Positions 21,377 to 34,367 of a DNA stretch of 64,000 nt are shown here, in pieces (positions within the stretch are counted from its first letter, which is position 1; each line of letters begins with the position of its first letter). Origin of the DNA: Euptelea pleiosperma (Eukaryota > Streptophyta > Magnoliopsida > Ranunculales > Eupteleaceae). The notes beneath the pieces are model-generated. The model was not told where the DNA came from. It did no database searches and was given only the letters and a program-made list of their open reading frames with translations. The stretch spans positions 3,162,001-3,226,000 of the forward strand of contig CM068548.1 of NCBI GenBank assembly GCA_035048495.1, written 5' to 3'. Position numbers and translations under genes: made by a program.

Positions 21377-24057
21377 TGAAAGTAAGGTTTTCCCGCGTCG
21401 TTGGTTATGAAAACCCTCATTCAATGCATTTGTAATTAATCCAATTTAATTCCTGCAAAAGTAGTAATTCTCGCACGGTGAGAAGTGTCGGATGTCGATC
21501 CGTACTCGGGTTTAGTTCGCATGACTCAGGGACATAAAATGACGGATTTTTATTTTTTATTTTTTTTGCCAGAAATTGATGCTAAAGAGGGGAGGGTTGA
21601 GAATGATGGAGCGATTTAAAACATGCTTAGTGATTTTTAAATAGAGAAATTGCTACAAACAACCAAAAACACAAAAGTAAACTAACAAATGCAAAAATAA
21701 TAATTTTATTCATCCTCAATGAGTTCTTACAAAATAAAATTAAATTAAAAAATAAAATAATCTAGAAAGCCATAAACTTAACCTAAAAAGCATTATGATG
21801 CTAGAGAGAGAAAATGATAACACCTAAGTTTTAAAAAGAGATCTAGAGAGAGAAAGAAACTAAGAGAGAGAATACTTTAAAGAACTTACCGGAGTGATTG
21901 GATCATGAAGTGAATCAGCCATGATGAACGGCTATGAGAAATCCAACAAAATGATCAAGAATCATCACATTGCAGGCTTGATTGGCAGCAAAGATGGAGC
22001 GAATCTGGGAGAATGATGGTGCTTAGAGATGGTTGCTCTTGGAGAAGATGAGATGACGGTCTGCAGTGCAGCCAGCAGGTAGAGCAACACATGGTTGCTG
22101 CCTTGACGATGATGCCGTAGGAGATGGTGGAAAAGCGGGGCACCAACGATGGATGAATTGCAGGCCGTTGTCACGGATGTGGGAGATGCCTCAAGTGGAC
22201 TGTCAGGCAGCAAGGTAATGGCTGAGATGTAAACCTTGATAGGATCGCAGGTGAAGAGGACGACCACTGTGAGGGTGAAGAAGATGATGCCGGTGGAAGA
22301 AGGTGGTGCAGCAGACCGTGGAGGCGCTGTTTGCAGGCGTTGGACGGTGATGTTGAAGAAGATGAAGAAGGAGAAAGGGGCAGCACTGTGGTGTCCAGCG
22401 GCTTGGAGCGCACCAGCAGTTGGTTCCCTCCTCTCCTCTCTATATTTTCTCTTTTCAGTGAGAAGAATAGCTATGAAAGAAGCGGAGTTGCAAGTTGAGT
22501 GCATAACCGTGGGGATCTATAGTGTTGGGTTGATGAGTTGCAAGTCTGTGAGGAGCACGGACCTGCACACGGTGGAGCTTGGTTTCCCCTTACTTTGGAT
22601 CGGGACCTGCAACTTGAAGAAGAGATGGGAGGTACACATAGGTGGTCATGGTGGAGATCGGAGTTGCAGCAACCATGGTGGTGACTGGACTGTTGGTCGT
22701 TGACGATTGGAGGGACGGTGGCAGGTGATGGTTCGAATGAAAGAGGAGGCGCAGCAAGGTGTGGTAGTGGGCTGCACTTCTATAGGCTGCTGGCGAGGAG
22801 AACAGGGGGTGCTGGTGGTGCTCACACAGCACACAAGCGGTGGCAACCGGAGTTGCAGGCTGCAACGCCGGTAAGGGGTAGAGAAGATGAAGAAGAAGAT
22901 TAAGAAGAAGGTGAAAAGGATGGAGGAGCCGAGGAAAAACGTGGGGAGGAAGGTTTTGGGGAAAGAAAGGAGAAGAAAGGAGAGGGATTAGGGTTCAAAC
23001 GAACCCTTCACCTTCTCCTTTAAACCTCCCACTTTCCTTTAATGGAAAATGGGGTTTTTAAAAATAAAAAAAATAAATTTTTTTTAAGGAAAATCTTACT
23101 TTTCTTTGGGGAATTTCCCCATTTAGTGGATCCCCCCTTTTTTATTTTAAAATAATTAATTTAAAGCATTTGAAAATCACAGGTCCACTAAATGGTCGGG
23201 CCACGGGTCGATGATGATGGGCCTAGCTACTGGCCCACATAGATTGATGATGTCCATCGTCTCACAAGATGATGTGACAGACAATTTGATGACGATCAGA
23301 TGGATGGTGACTTGATTGGGACCCAGATTGATAGATCGATGAATCTAGAGAGATCCAAGGGTCTGATTAAAGATCCAACGATTAGAAAGCTAAGAGAGAT
23401 GAGACAGAGCCAACAGGCAAGAGTTCTAAGGTTAGGTCAGTAGATCTGAGGATCTGGTGGTGATGTATAGGGAGATGAAGAGAGACGAGAGAGAAATAGG
23501 AGAAATGAAAGAGAAAACTCTGCAGACTATAGAGATAACTACTGGCGGAGGGTTTGGAACCCTAGTTTTCAATATGTTCTCTTCTCAGGCTTTGCCAGCA
23601 GAGCAGATTATCATTTTCTTCTCATTTCATGTGGCTTCGACTGCTTTGGTCCGTCTCTTGGTCATCGGCTCTCCATCTCTCTTGGTTCTTTGGACCGGCT
23701 CCGTGATCCTCTGACTTGACTCGTATTTGGCCTGTATCTTCTAGTCATAGCATGTTGGCTCTTTAAACTTTGATATTAGGCTTCTGTGGTTGATCGTGGG
23801 CCCGCAAGTCTCGAGGATAGCCCGATCGAGTTTTATGTAAGAGAAAAGCACGTAATGAAACTTGATCATAACGTCTTTATACCTAGACTTCTAGAAATGC
23901 GTTTAATGCATGCAAATAACTATTTCGTCTAGAAAAGTGTGTTCTGCGCAATGAAATAAACTCTTACGTAGAAAAGTGGATAATTATAGCACTTTACGTA
24001 GAAGTGATAACGCTTAGAAGATAACAGTGGAAAATACGCACTTTTAAGCGAATATCA
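21377..24057 (-). mobile_element. 5' LTR of the Athila-like element
   Basis: This LTR is 2681 bp. It starts TGATATTCGC (minus strand, from 24057) and ends CTTTCA at 21377. It has two rather than three copies of the GATCCAA repeat (23351-23392), unlike its partner. A hairpin-capable GGAGTTGCAGGCTGCAAC stretch lies at 22850-22867. Confidence 0.88.
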
Positions 24058-24062
24058 CCTTG

Positions 24063-24713
24063 GTCACCCTTCGTCATGATGGATTAATCCCATCGGTTTG
24101 AGATATGTATATATAGTGATGATTTTGGTTTATTTGTTCTTCTTTGCTGTGAGACTATTAGTAAATGGACGCAACCTAAAGGCATTCTTTTTAATATTGT
24201 TCTTCGACTTTATTTATTTTATGGATTGTTGCACTAATCACTAATTGTGTATGGTTTAATCTATTACAATCACATAAGTTAGTCTAAGAAATGGCCTAAG
24301 GATACACTTCCAAGGTTCCGAGCCATTTTTCTACAATAGAAGAACCTTCTAGGAAGACCCACCCAAGGCAGACTCATTTTTCATGTCATGTTAACTCCTC
24401 CCAATGCATTACAACAACTAGTTAAGGTATTGGTAGGAACATTTTGGTTTGGGTTAGAGGGTATAGAAAAGAAAGTGAAAATAACCGTATTCTAGTGTTG
24501 CATTATCAAGCAATTTGGGTTTAACTTGATTTTCTATATTCAGGATTATCGGTACAAACTGAAAATATCTAAGTGTCCGCTCTCTCAAGAATTCGACAGA
24601 GTAATGACCATTTTCGAATAATAGGAGACTGGTCTTTTTTACCCTCCCCAACACCTCATTTTATAGAGTTCTGAAATGGGAGATATTACATATGTATCTA
24701 TTTACAAAAATAC
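24063..24713. other. Stretch without a recognised feature
   Basis: Between the right CCTTG duplication and the AATAC duplication of the next LTR I see no gene, repeat or clear transposon end. It should be the continuation of whatever was hit by the element at 13852. Confidence 0.5.
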
Positions 24714-26997
24714 TGTCACGCCCCGAATTTTGGCACCCCAACCCAAAATCCAGGGTGTGATAAAAAAAAAAATATTAAAGGCACACAAAATAATTCTTAA
24801 AAATTACTATAATTTCTTATAAATCAAATAAGAAACTTTTGTAAAGACTATTTTGTTAATTCAACCGTCTGATATATTTTTCAAATTAAAGTTTCGCGAT
24901 TTAACAATACGATACCAAAAATAAAAGTTAAATTTATTTTTCACCAACAATACTGGTTATGATCTTTATAATTACCTAGAATTTCTATTAAACAATTTTT
25001 GTGAAAGCACTTAGGTCAAAACATTCATTTGATAGTGTTTTGAGAAATATTTTTCACAATTCGGCAAAGAACGGCTACTTTTTGGTTAAAATTTAAATAA
25101 CATTAAAAAAATTATTTTATTCAAGAGTTTTATTCTATAAATAAAGATGAACAACTTTAATAAATGAACTTTTATTAAAATATGATATTTTATAATTGTT
25201 TTGATCATTTTACAACTATCCGTAGTTCCCAAAAGTGACTGGCAAAACTCAATTGGTTAATTATTTTCTGAATTAATTGCATGATTCGGGAGTCAATTCA
25301 AAACTAAATCTAACAAGTGATATATGCATTTTATAGTACTTAAAATTTATGATTTTTCTATTAAATAATATAGTTTAAGTTTTATTTTAAAAATTGAAGA
25401 AAAAATTTAAAAAAAAAATCTGATTGTTAAAAATTCGTAACTAACAATCAGTCAGTAAAATGAGTCTACAAGACAGACCCGATTGAATTAAGTGACCAAC
25501 TATATATTTCTGGAAAGCTAGCTCGAAGCCCCACATGTTTTGTGTTTAGCCCAAAGATAGATCTCTATTGTATATGGGTCAAAAACTCAGTTGAAGTTGA
25601 TTAATATGTGCTGTTTGTACATGACAGCAACTATAATGTTAACTTTGTCGAGTTTCACTGATCCGAAAATATCACATTAAATTCTAAAAAAATTCTGTAA
25701 AATACTTGAATCTGTTATAAAATAAACTCCTTTGGAATCGCACTATTTCAATATCGATAGAATATTTGACTAATATTATCGTCTAGGACGTCGGATAAAT
25801 TCGAATAACTAATTTTTTTACAAAAGTAACAAAATGTGAATTAAACTATTTCCATTAATCTCAATATGAACAATTAGTTTAAAACTCTATATTACAATCA
25901 ATTTTCTTAAAATAAAATACTCAATTCTTTTCTTCAAGTTTCTTCCATCATTCGACTCCACTTCATCTAATGTGTTCTTCTTATCAGGATCAACAAAACC
26001 TGAAATGGTGGTTGTAGGAGTGAGCCGAACGCTCACTATATTTTTCACCCCAAAACATGATTCAAACAACACAAGCTATACAGACATGTTCGCATAAATT
26101 AAATTGTCAAACATCAATATCATAGTTATAATGAATGCATAAACAATTAATCAAAAGTAATACACAATTCACACTGGGGGTCTCCTTCTTCACCCACACA
26201 GGGGGTCTTCCCTAGGTTTTCGGGTCTTTCACCCTAGAGAACCCACTCCCAACTTGCCTTATCACTTCTGAATCAGAAATACAATATATGCCTTAACAAT
26301 TAAATAATTATTCACTGAAAAGATAATATCTACATAGGAGATCTCTAATATAAAATCGGTTATCAATTATAGTTTATCAATAATTACATGCTCACGAATC
26401 AATGACTTGTATTGAAAGAATTATGAGAATGGTATGTACCTTAAACTTTTATTGATCCTCTAGAAGTGTTCACCAAATCCAAGTACGATTAATGGAGGAG
26501 ATGAGAAGAATGTGAGGTGGGAGCTTTCTTTAACAAGTGAGGTGGATAGGTTTTGGTATGGGAGCCTCTTAAATAAATTATGTGAGTAGATTTAAGATTA
26601 GGGTTTTGTATAAATTTTTGGGAGGTCAATTCTTGGCCATTAGATCTAAAGTTAGTAAAGGGTTGAGATCTATTAGGTTTTTAGTTTATAATAGAGTTTA
26701 GGGTTTTGGTTGAAATAATCTCCCCCATCTTTTATGGAATAAACAATAACTTCTATTTTATCTCAAATTAAAAGTGATTTTTGAAACTTTAAAATGGGTA
26801 AATTTTATAATACACTAAAATGCTAATTGAAAGTGATTTACAAGGTCTCTAAATTGTCCAAAAAGTCCACCTTACTAACTTTTATTCAAACAACATGCAA
26901 CTAATCATTAATATTTAATATTTATTAACAAAATATCATTAACATAAAACAACAATTTAAAATTTAAAATATCTTAAAAAAAATGCAGGATATTACA
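24714..26997 (-). mobile_element. Tekay-like solo LTR
   Basis: The plus-strand ends are TGTCACGCCCCG and GGATATTACA, so the minus strand begins TGTAATATCC and ends CGGGGCGTGACA, typical of Tekay/Del LTRs. AATAC flanks it on both sides (24709-24713 and 26998-27002), a perfect 5-base duplication. There is no second LTR, primer site or coding region, hence a solo LTR of 2284 bp. Layout, including GGTATGTACCTTAAAC near 26432, parallels the LTR at 1-2299. Confidence 0.88.
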
Positions 26998-27182
26998 AAT
27001 ACCCTTCTTAGTTGAAGTAGGCTAACCCTAGATTATTGAGTAACAAGTACCCCTTCATGAATAATCAACTTGACATGTCTGGATTCCCATCTAAATTACT
27101 CGCAAACTGACGATCTAAGGGCCAAGAATCAATATTGGCTCCTTTAATGATTTCTCAAAATCCATGGGTAATTGTTCAGAGA

Positions 27183-28870
27183 TGGGCCCATACGCACAGT
27201 CCCTAGCACCTATGGAGTGTGCATATGGGCTTGGTTCCCAAATATGTGTCCAGATTAGAGATATCTGGACCGTTGATTTTCTAGTCGTCCAATGATCTTT
27301 CGATCTGGCATGATCTAGCCATCCAAAATACAAAGTAGACCCATATGCACGGTCCTTGGGACCTATGGAGTGTGCATATGGGCTTGGTTACCAAAGATGG
27401 GTCTAGATCAGAGAAATCTGGATCGTTGATTTTTTGGTCGTCCGATGATCTTTCGATCTAGTAAGATCTAGCAATCCAAAATATAAATTAGCCCCTTACG
27501 CACGGTCCTTGGGACCTATGGAGTGTGGGGGGGGCTTGATTTCCGAAGATGGGTCTACATCAGAGAGATCTGGATCATTAATTTTCTGGCCGTTTGATGA
27601 TCTTCCGATCTAGCAAGATCTGGCCATCCAAAATACAAGGTAGCCCCATGCGCAATGTGCGTATGGGCTTGGCTCCCAAAGATGGATCCAGATTAGAGAG
27701 ATCTAGACCATTGATTTTCTACTCGTCTGAAAATCTTTTGATATGGCAAAACTGGCCATCCGAAATACAAAGTAGCCCCATACGCACAGTCCCAAGGACC
27801 TATGGATTGTGCGTATGGGCTTGGTTCCCAAAAATGATTGATTTTTTGGCCGTCTAATGATCTTCTGATCTAGTAAGATTTGCCCACCCAAAATACAAAG
27901 TAGCCCCATACGCATGGTCCCTAGGACCTATGGAGGTGCATATGGGCTTGGTTCCCAAAGATGGGTCCAGATTAGAAAGATCTTGACCGTTGATTTTTTA
28001 GTCGTCCGATGATCTTTCGATCTGGCAAGATCTGGCCATCCAAAATATGAAGTAGCTCTATACGCACCATACCTAGGACCTATATAGTGTGCGTATTGGC
28101 TTGGTTCCCAAAGGTGGGTCCATATGAGAGAGATATGGTCCATTAATTTTTTGGTCATATGATGATATTCTGATCTAGCAAGATCTGGCCATCCAAAATG
28201 CAAAGAAGCCCCATACACACAATCCCTATGATTTTTTGGTTACTGAAGATGGGTCCAAATCAAAGAGATCTAGACCATTGATTTTTTGGTCATCCAATGA
28301 CCTTCCAATCTAGCAAGATTTGGCAATCCAAAATATAAATTAGCCCCATACGCACGGTCCCTGGGACTTATGGAGTGTGTATGGGCTTGGTTCCCAAAGA
28401 TGGCTCCAGATCAGAGATTTTTTAGACCGTTGATTTTTTAGCCGTCTAATGATCCTTCAATCTAGCAAGATTTGGCCATCCAAAATACAAAGTAGCCCCA
28501 TAAGCACGGTCCTTGGGACCTACGAGTGTGCATATGGGCTTGGTTCTTAAAGATGGGTCCAGATCATTGAGATCTAAACAGTTAATTTTCTGGCCGTGGG
28601 ATAATCTTTCGATCTATCAAGATCTAGCCATCCAAAATATAAACCCCATACGCACAGTCCCTGGGACCTATGGATTGTGTGTGTTCCCAAATATGGGTCC
28701 AGATCATAGAGATATGGACCATTGATCTTTTGGCCATCCAATGATTTTCTGATCTAGCAAGATCTGGCCATCCAAAATACAAAGTATCCCCATACACACG
28801 GTCCCTGGGACCTATGGAGTGTGTATGGCTTGGTTCCCAAAGATGGGGTCCAAATTATGGAGATTTAGAC
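27183..28870. repeat. Tandem array of about 12 units, 130-153 bp each
   Basis: The landmark CCCATACGCAC or a close variant recurs near 27188, 27341, 27492, 27644, 27777, 27907, 28060, 28211, 28348, 28499, 28645 and 28790. Each unit also has GGGCTTGGTTCCCA, GATCTGGACCGTTGAT and GCCATCCAAAATAC. Units differ by small deletions and many substitutions. All frames here (for example 27115-27333 and 27928-28218) are copies of the repeat and not genes. Confidence 0.93.
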
Positions 28871-29311
28871 CATTGATTTTTGGTCATTGGATTTCTCAAA
28901 GATCGAATGGTTGAAAATCATATCAGACCCCATGGTTGCAATCCTCATGGGAGAATTTCCATGTGTACGGTCTTGGTTTGGTCCAAATCAGGCAAGATCG
29001 CAAGATCTAATGGTAAACCCTTGATTCGACATCTTTTCCTCATTCCGGATAATATAACTACTCGGATTCTTGTCTGATGGCCTTGAAAATGATTTTTGAT
29101 TGGTTACATTTACTCAATTAACCATAATATGAAGTTTCATGGCACTTTAAGTTCATTTGGACATACTTTGTCAAATGACCATTTTCCCCTTTTGAAGGTA
29201 GTACGATATGTATTTCTCTGGAAAGAATATGACCAATCAATTGCCAATGATTAGCTAAAATGTTTCAAAGGAACAATCACACAAAGTTTCATCTGATTCT
29301 AAGTTCATTCG
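28871..29311. other. Stretch without a recognised feature
   Basis: Sequence after the tandem array. It has scattered similarity to the array up to about 28900, then AT-rich sequence with no feature I can support. Confidence 0.5.
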
Positions 29312-30699
29312 TGTCACGCCCCGAACCCGGGCACCGGATCTGACCTAAATGCCTGAAAAATGACTTGTTTACCCAAGCTCCAAGGTGTAATAAAAATAAA
29401 AATAAAAAATAAAATTTCTTAACTGGCCCTATCAAGTTTTGTTGAAAAAGAACATAATTTGATTTATGGTAGAAACACTACATATGGGTCAGATTATATA
29501 TTTTATTGAAATGCAAATAATAAAAACAAAAGTACTAAATTCAATCAATTCGGGTTCAAAATAAATCAACAAAATCAAGATTCAATTTATTACAATCAAA
29601 AAACCAAAATAAATAAACTATGCATCTTTAATGAACGATTCAATATTCTTTGGTACACCGTCTTTTAGTCCCTATTTTCTTTCATTTCCAAATAATCTGA
29701 AAAATATTATCCATTGAATTGTGAGCTTATGAAAGCCCAATAAGATTTAATCACTACATCATATCTATGACAATTCTATCAATCAAAAGTTCATACGTAG
29801 AGTATAGGTATGGAACAAGAATAACAAGCATTTCAAAATAAACTATGATTTAAAATTAATAACCCACTATGGGTCTCATTCTCCTTCTCACACTGGGAGC
29901 AGTTCAACCAAAAACTCTTCTGCAGGGGTTTAGGGCTTTGTACCCAAAGGCTCCAGGCCTTTCTTGCTTAAAAATTTCCAACCATTGGGATCAATCTCAC
30001 ACTTCAAAAATATATGCAATTCAATATCTAACCATTTAATAGATCTCCAAAATTTTAATACATTCGAGTGCAATACATATACAAAGAGTATAACACAAAT
30101 TAATTAATCAAAAAATCATAAAAGAGTGTACTTACTTTAATGGAGAGTTGATCTAACTCTTGATCAATGCTGAAAATCCGTGACTCTTAATTATTTAAGA
30201 AAAATCAAGATGAAAAACTCTATCCCACATGAACTTAGAGAATCGGCTAATTTTTTTAACTTTTTCTTTTAAAAAAGAACGTTTTCTCCTCTTAAAGAGG
30301 CTCTCAACGATTTTCAGAATTTGGAAAGTCTTATCCCTTTACTCCTATTTATGGGTTTTTAAAACTCTCAACTTTCTCACATATCCGACGTGGGATTAAC
30401 ATTCTTAACAATTAATTAATAGTAATTTTCGTCACTTTAAAATGGATAAATTTATCAACCTATTAAAATTCTTATTTTAAGTTAATTATGAGTCAGAAAT
30501 AGGCCTAAGACCCATAGGTATCAACTAGGCTTTAATTAGAGTCAGTCGTAGGCCCAAAAAGTCTATAAATTTGCTTCAAAGGCCTACCTTAATAATTATA
30601 ATTCAACCAACATACAAGCAAACATTAATACTTAATATAAATAAATAAATGATCAAAATTTTCTTTTAAATACATTGAAAAAATGTTTAGAGTGTTACA
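29312..30699 (-). mobile_element. Tekay-like solo LTR, shorter variant
   Basis: The plus-strand ends are TGTCACGCCCCG and AGTGTTACA. It shares internal layout with 24714-26997, including the block near 29870-29990 that parallels 26160-26260. Flanks ATTCG and ATCGG agree at only three of five positions, so the target duplication is decayed or the boundary is off. No coding sequence. Confidence 0.78.
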
Positions 30700-31213
30700 A
30701 TCGGAATGTACTTCCTCTGTAATACTACTTTTCTCTACTCTGGCCTGCCTTATATATTGATTCCATCCCTTTGCGGATCCCATTTGTGTCATTTGGTCAT
30801 AATTTCTTAACCTGTCACATTTCTTATACTTCTAACACCTACACTCTTCATTACTTGATAGGCTTCTGAGGTCATAGAGCCCAAGCCTGTGAGGCAAACA
30901 GATGTCCACGTCAAGATTGGACCATTGAGGCCCTTTATTTGGATTAAAATCTAATGGGTTCTGGTCTAGCCTAAACTAAAGCTTCGTTTCTCTGGGACAA
31001 GATCACGTGTGACCATCATGGATCACCACTCTAGTCAACCATCTTCTTTTACTGGCGAGCACGGACTTTAAGGCTTGATCAAGGTGATTCAATCATTAAG
31101 GCGACTTAAAATGGAGGTAACATCCTTCAACAACACTCAAATCTTCAAGGCACTAGATTTCGGCAAACTCACGACGATCGTTGATCTCCGATCCCCATGA
31201 GTTTGAGGGGGAA
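30700..31213 (+). other. Probable copia 3' internal remnant
   Basis: No frame is recognisable. The end, TTTGAGGGGGAA at 31202-31213, looks like a copia polypurine tract directly before an LTR. Confidence 0.35.
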
Positions 31214-31423
31214 TATTAGAGAATATATATCATAATAAATTGTCTGAGATACACCATATCACTATTGGTGTATCTCATCACAAGATTAAGATAAAATCTT
31301 AGGATTAGATTTGATTTGCTTAGAATTTCTTTCCTGTTTTGAATTCTTGCAATGCTTTATATAAGAGCTTGGAGTAGGTCTTCTGTCATCACTTAAGTTT
31401 AGCAATAAACTCAAAATTCTTCA
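31214..31423 (+). mobile_element. Short copia LTR remnant
   Basis: It follows a GAGGGGGAA tract and starts TATTAGAGAATATATATC, close to the TGTTAGA start of many plant copia LTRs with one base changed. It has a CAATAAA signal near 31402 and a possible CA end at 31423. Boundaries are approximate. Confidence 0.45.
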
Positions 31424-33610
31424 GAATCAATGGAGGTGGCTCATACGTATGAGCTCTTCCCCTATCTATTTTGATATATTCTCAAAATGGCATTTTGGAA
31501 ATATAGGAAAGGGATAGTGCCACATGTTGGCATTCTAGGAGAATGAGCCGACAAGTTTCCCTTCACAAGGGTGGGTGGATAACTACCTTAAAAAGCATTG
31601 TTTTGCTGCAACACAGTTGTATTGTGTCATGATGCACCTAAGTGTATGCCCTTAGTAACGCATTATCAGGAATGGATCTCAATGACCTGACTATACGGAT
31701 GCAGAGCTCGTTCCCTACTCTTGAATTGGTGGACCCAAATAAAACCCGAGTACCGAAGGCATGGTGCGATTTAGTCTCTATGATGCATGTAATCCCCGAT
31801 TTAGGGTTAGGGAAGCCTAGAAGGAACCCGAAAATAGTTTATACTCTAAAATAGGGCTAGAGGAGTAACTTTAACAGTTATGGACTGCTTTGGGTAATGA
31901 AACGGGACTCGCAACCCAAATGAAAATGCGGCCACAAATGGTTCTAGGATCTTAACCAGAGACCCGAAAACCTCCAAAAAGACCAGAAAGTATTTCTCAA
32001 AATCCAAGTGTTACAGAGTTTGTTTTCAAACCAACAGATTTCATTGAGTTCGAGGAACCGGAGAATGAAACTTTCGTGGAGGCGGAACACAACATGAACG
32101 AATACATTTGAGAATTAGATATTTTGATTAAGGGTTTTCTAAAAGTTGAATTGAATAGTTACTTTATGTCTTTCAGTTAATGGTTTGAATTGTTGACTTA
32201 AATGCTAAATTTATTTTGCTAAATCTTGGAATTATATATTTTGATCACTCATCGATAATTCACTATTAATTCTAGAAAAATCCAAAAAATACAAGTCCAG
32301 TTAGGTTTGACTCACAATCAGACCTAATATTTATCAATTTTTCTTAGACTTTAATTTTGAAAATCGTAGGCTGTACAACTGACAAAAGTCACTTAACTAG
32401 TTGCAACATAGAAAAACCTGAAGAGTTTTTTGAACTTTGACCTAATTTTTTAGAACCTTTCCAATGTTTGACGGATCTTTAGTTAGCATGAAATTTGAGT
32501 GTCTCGAAATTATCTTTCCATCCATAGGTGGTAGGATTCCTAACTCCAAAAGTTCCACCCTAGGGAACCATTTTACTAACTTCCTCTGCATTTTTCTGAA
32601 ACCAAAAATTCGATACGTCTGAAACTATTTTTGAATTTTTCTTTAAATTTTAAAATAAAAATAAAAATAGTAAAATTTGAGTAGATGCTAATAGCCTATT
32701 CACTTTCCCAACATGGCAATCGGAAAAAATTATTAAAAATCCAAAAAAGTTGAACTATAATTCTAGAAAATAATTTAAGTCAAATGAAGTGAAAATGTAA
32801 ACATTTTTAACTTTGCCCAAGGTCTTGGTTTTTACCTTAATTAAAACCCTTGTAATACCCTATTTTGACTTCAAAAAGATGATTTTGGCCTTGATTTCTT
32901 AGACTATTTTGATTTTTGTTGTTAACTCATTCTTCATCCATCGCGATGGTAATTCTTGGTGTTTAATTTATTTTATTTTTTCAGGAACATTTATTTTTAT
33001 TACACCGTGGATCTTGGGTAAACAGACTGATCCATAGGAATTCAGATCGGATTTGAGTGCCCAAATTCGGGTAAGATCACAGGTCGGGTTCTTGAGCCCG
33101 AGATCGGTGCTTGATAATAAATCAACTACCTTCTCAACCTTAATACATAGAGAGCAGAATACCAATTCTTCTAACTTCTCTCCTCCCTCCTTACCATAAA
33201 TTCCTTAGGAATTAAAACAAATTTGAAACCCTCAAAACCCTATTTCAACATAGTTTAGATCTAGTAAATATGAAATCAAGATTTTTCCTTCACGCAAACT
33301 AATCTTCTTCCCTTTTTTTAAATTTTTTTTTCTCTTTTATGTTAGATTAACCGATCGACGCACAAATCGAGAGCTGAAACTTGGACAGTAGTTGTTCATG
33401 GTAGTATCTCAGACTAGATACTACCATGGACAGTAGATATATACAACCGTGGACAGTAGTTGTTCATGTTCGTTCATGATCCATAGCCCAAATCTCCAAC
33501 TGTTCTATCAAAGGAACAACCCTCAAGTAGGGAACAACAGATAACACTACCCAAGTATTCTTATTTGGGCTGGTCCAAGAGAAGTGTTAGAGCCCAGTGT
33601 TGTTGTAAGC
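31424..33610. other. AT-rich stretch without a convincing gene
   Basis: The 70-codon frame at 31642-31854 has no recognisable motif. TGTAATACCCTATTTTGAC near 32852 resembles a Tekay LTR start but no matching end was found. A perfect hairpin lies at 33397-33428. Otherwise I see nothing. Confidence 0.5.
33397..33428. repeat. Perfect 13-bp hairpin
   Basis: CATGGTAGTATCT (33397-33409) and its reverse complement (33416-33428) are separated by six bases. GGACAGTAG follows and precedes the hairpin as a direct repeat. Confidence 0.9.
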
Positions 33611-33950
33611 TATGTTTTAAAACTCACCGAGTCGACTTGACTCAATCGTATTTCGAATCGAACTCGGATTTCTATGCTTCACCGGGTTAACTCAAAACTC
33701 GGCCGAGTCTACTCAAAACTCAGCCGAGTCAACCGTTTAAAGGTCGAATCAACTTGAAACTCAAATGTTTTTTAATAAATTATAATGGTTTTTATTATTT
33801 TTTCTATATTTCATGATTTTTCAAAGTTTTGTTTAATAAATATTGTTTTTTATATATTTAAATATTTAATAATTATTGTAATGACTTACCGAGTCGACGA
33901 CCCAATGGACTTCTGAGTCGAGTCCGAGCAGTTCGAGTTTTAAAACATAG
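33611..33950. mobile_element. hAT-like MITE, 340 bp
   Basis: The ends CTATGTTTTAAAACTC and its inverted partner GAGTTTTAAAACATAG form the terminal repeats. Flanking 8-mers GTTGTAAG (33603-33610) and GTTATAAG (33951-33958) match at 7 of 8 positions, the target size of hAT elements. The interior has inverted ACTCGGCCGAGT-type motifs and no coding capacity. Confidence 0.82.
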
Positions 33951-34022
33951 GTTATAAGAACACTTGGGACCTCAGTTATGGTCTTTTCAGGTCCATTAAA
34001 ACCCACTCAAAAACACTATAAC

Positions 34023-34207
34023 CGTGTTTGGATTGAATGATGGAAAAACCTTTACATCAGATAAAAGCTATAGACATTATAAGAAGAATACGCTTGTCTA
34101 CAATAAAAGCAGAAAAACAAGCTCCTTTGAATCCCAACAAAGAAAGAAACTCCTTTTCAAGATATATGCACATCGTATGCCACCATATTCCTTGCGAGCC
34201 AAACAGC
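34023..34207. mobile_element. Small MITE-like element
   Basis: CTATAAC occurs immediately before (34016-34022) and after (34208-34214). The ends, GTGTTTGGATTG and CGAGCCAAACAGC, are imperfect inverted repeats. The 90-codon frame at 34024-34296 lies across it and is not a gene. Confidence 0.5.
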
Positions 34208-34367
34208 CTATAACTCTTGATGAAGTATGTTCAAGACAAAGCTATGTCTGCATCCAAATAAATAAAACTAATATGACCAAATTAACCAAGGACTAGGAAA
34301 CAGGTCTGCAAAGAGCATATATATCTAGTGAAAGATTTCCTTCCCTCCCTAAATCGCAAACACTTTT

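Larger units (their letters stand above)
13852..24057 (-). mobile_element. Full-length but defective Athila-like LTR retrotransposon
   Basis: This is a complete LTR-internal-LTR unit on the minus strand, about 10.2 kb. It is flanked by the perfect 5-base duplication CCTTG at 13847-13851 and 24058-24062. Both LTRs begin TGATATTCGC and end TTTCA. The 5' LTR is followed by a 14-base match to the 3' end of plant tRNA-Asp, the primer usual for Athila. The internal part is only 4.8 kb and shows a leader and a broken gag. I see no protease, reverse transcriptase, RNase H, integrase or env motifs, so it could move only with help. In the first 195 bases I counted about 16 differences between the two LTRs, mostly transitions, which suggests an old insertion. 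Confidence 0.88.

Noticed and set aside
27115..28725. Several 65-96 codon frames
   Set aside because: Copies of the tandem repeat unit on either strand.
27183..28870. CRISPR-like array
   Set aside because: Units are contiguous long repeats without short repeats and unique spacers, in plant DNA.
31642..31854. 70-codon plus-strand frame
   Set aside because: No recognisable domain, no homologous neighbours, no splice or polyadenylation context.
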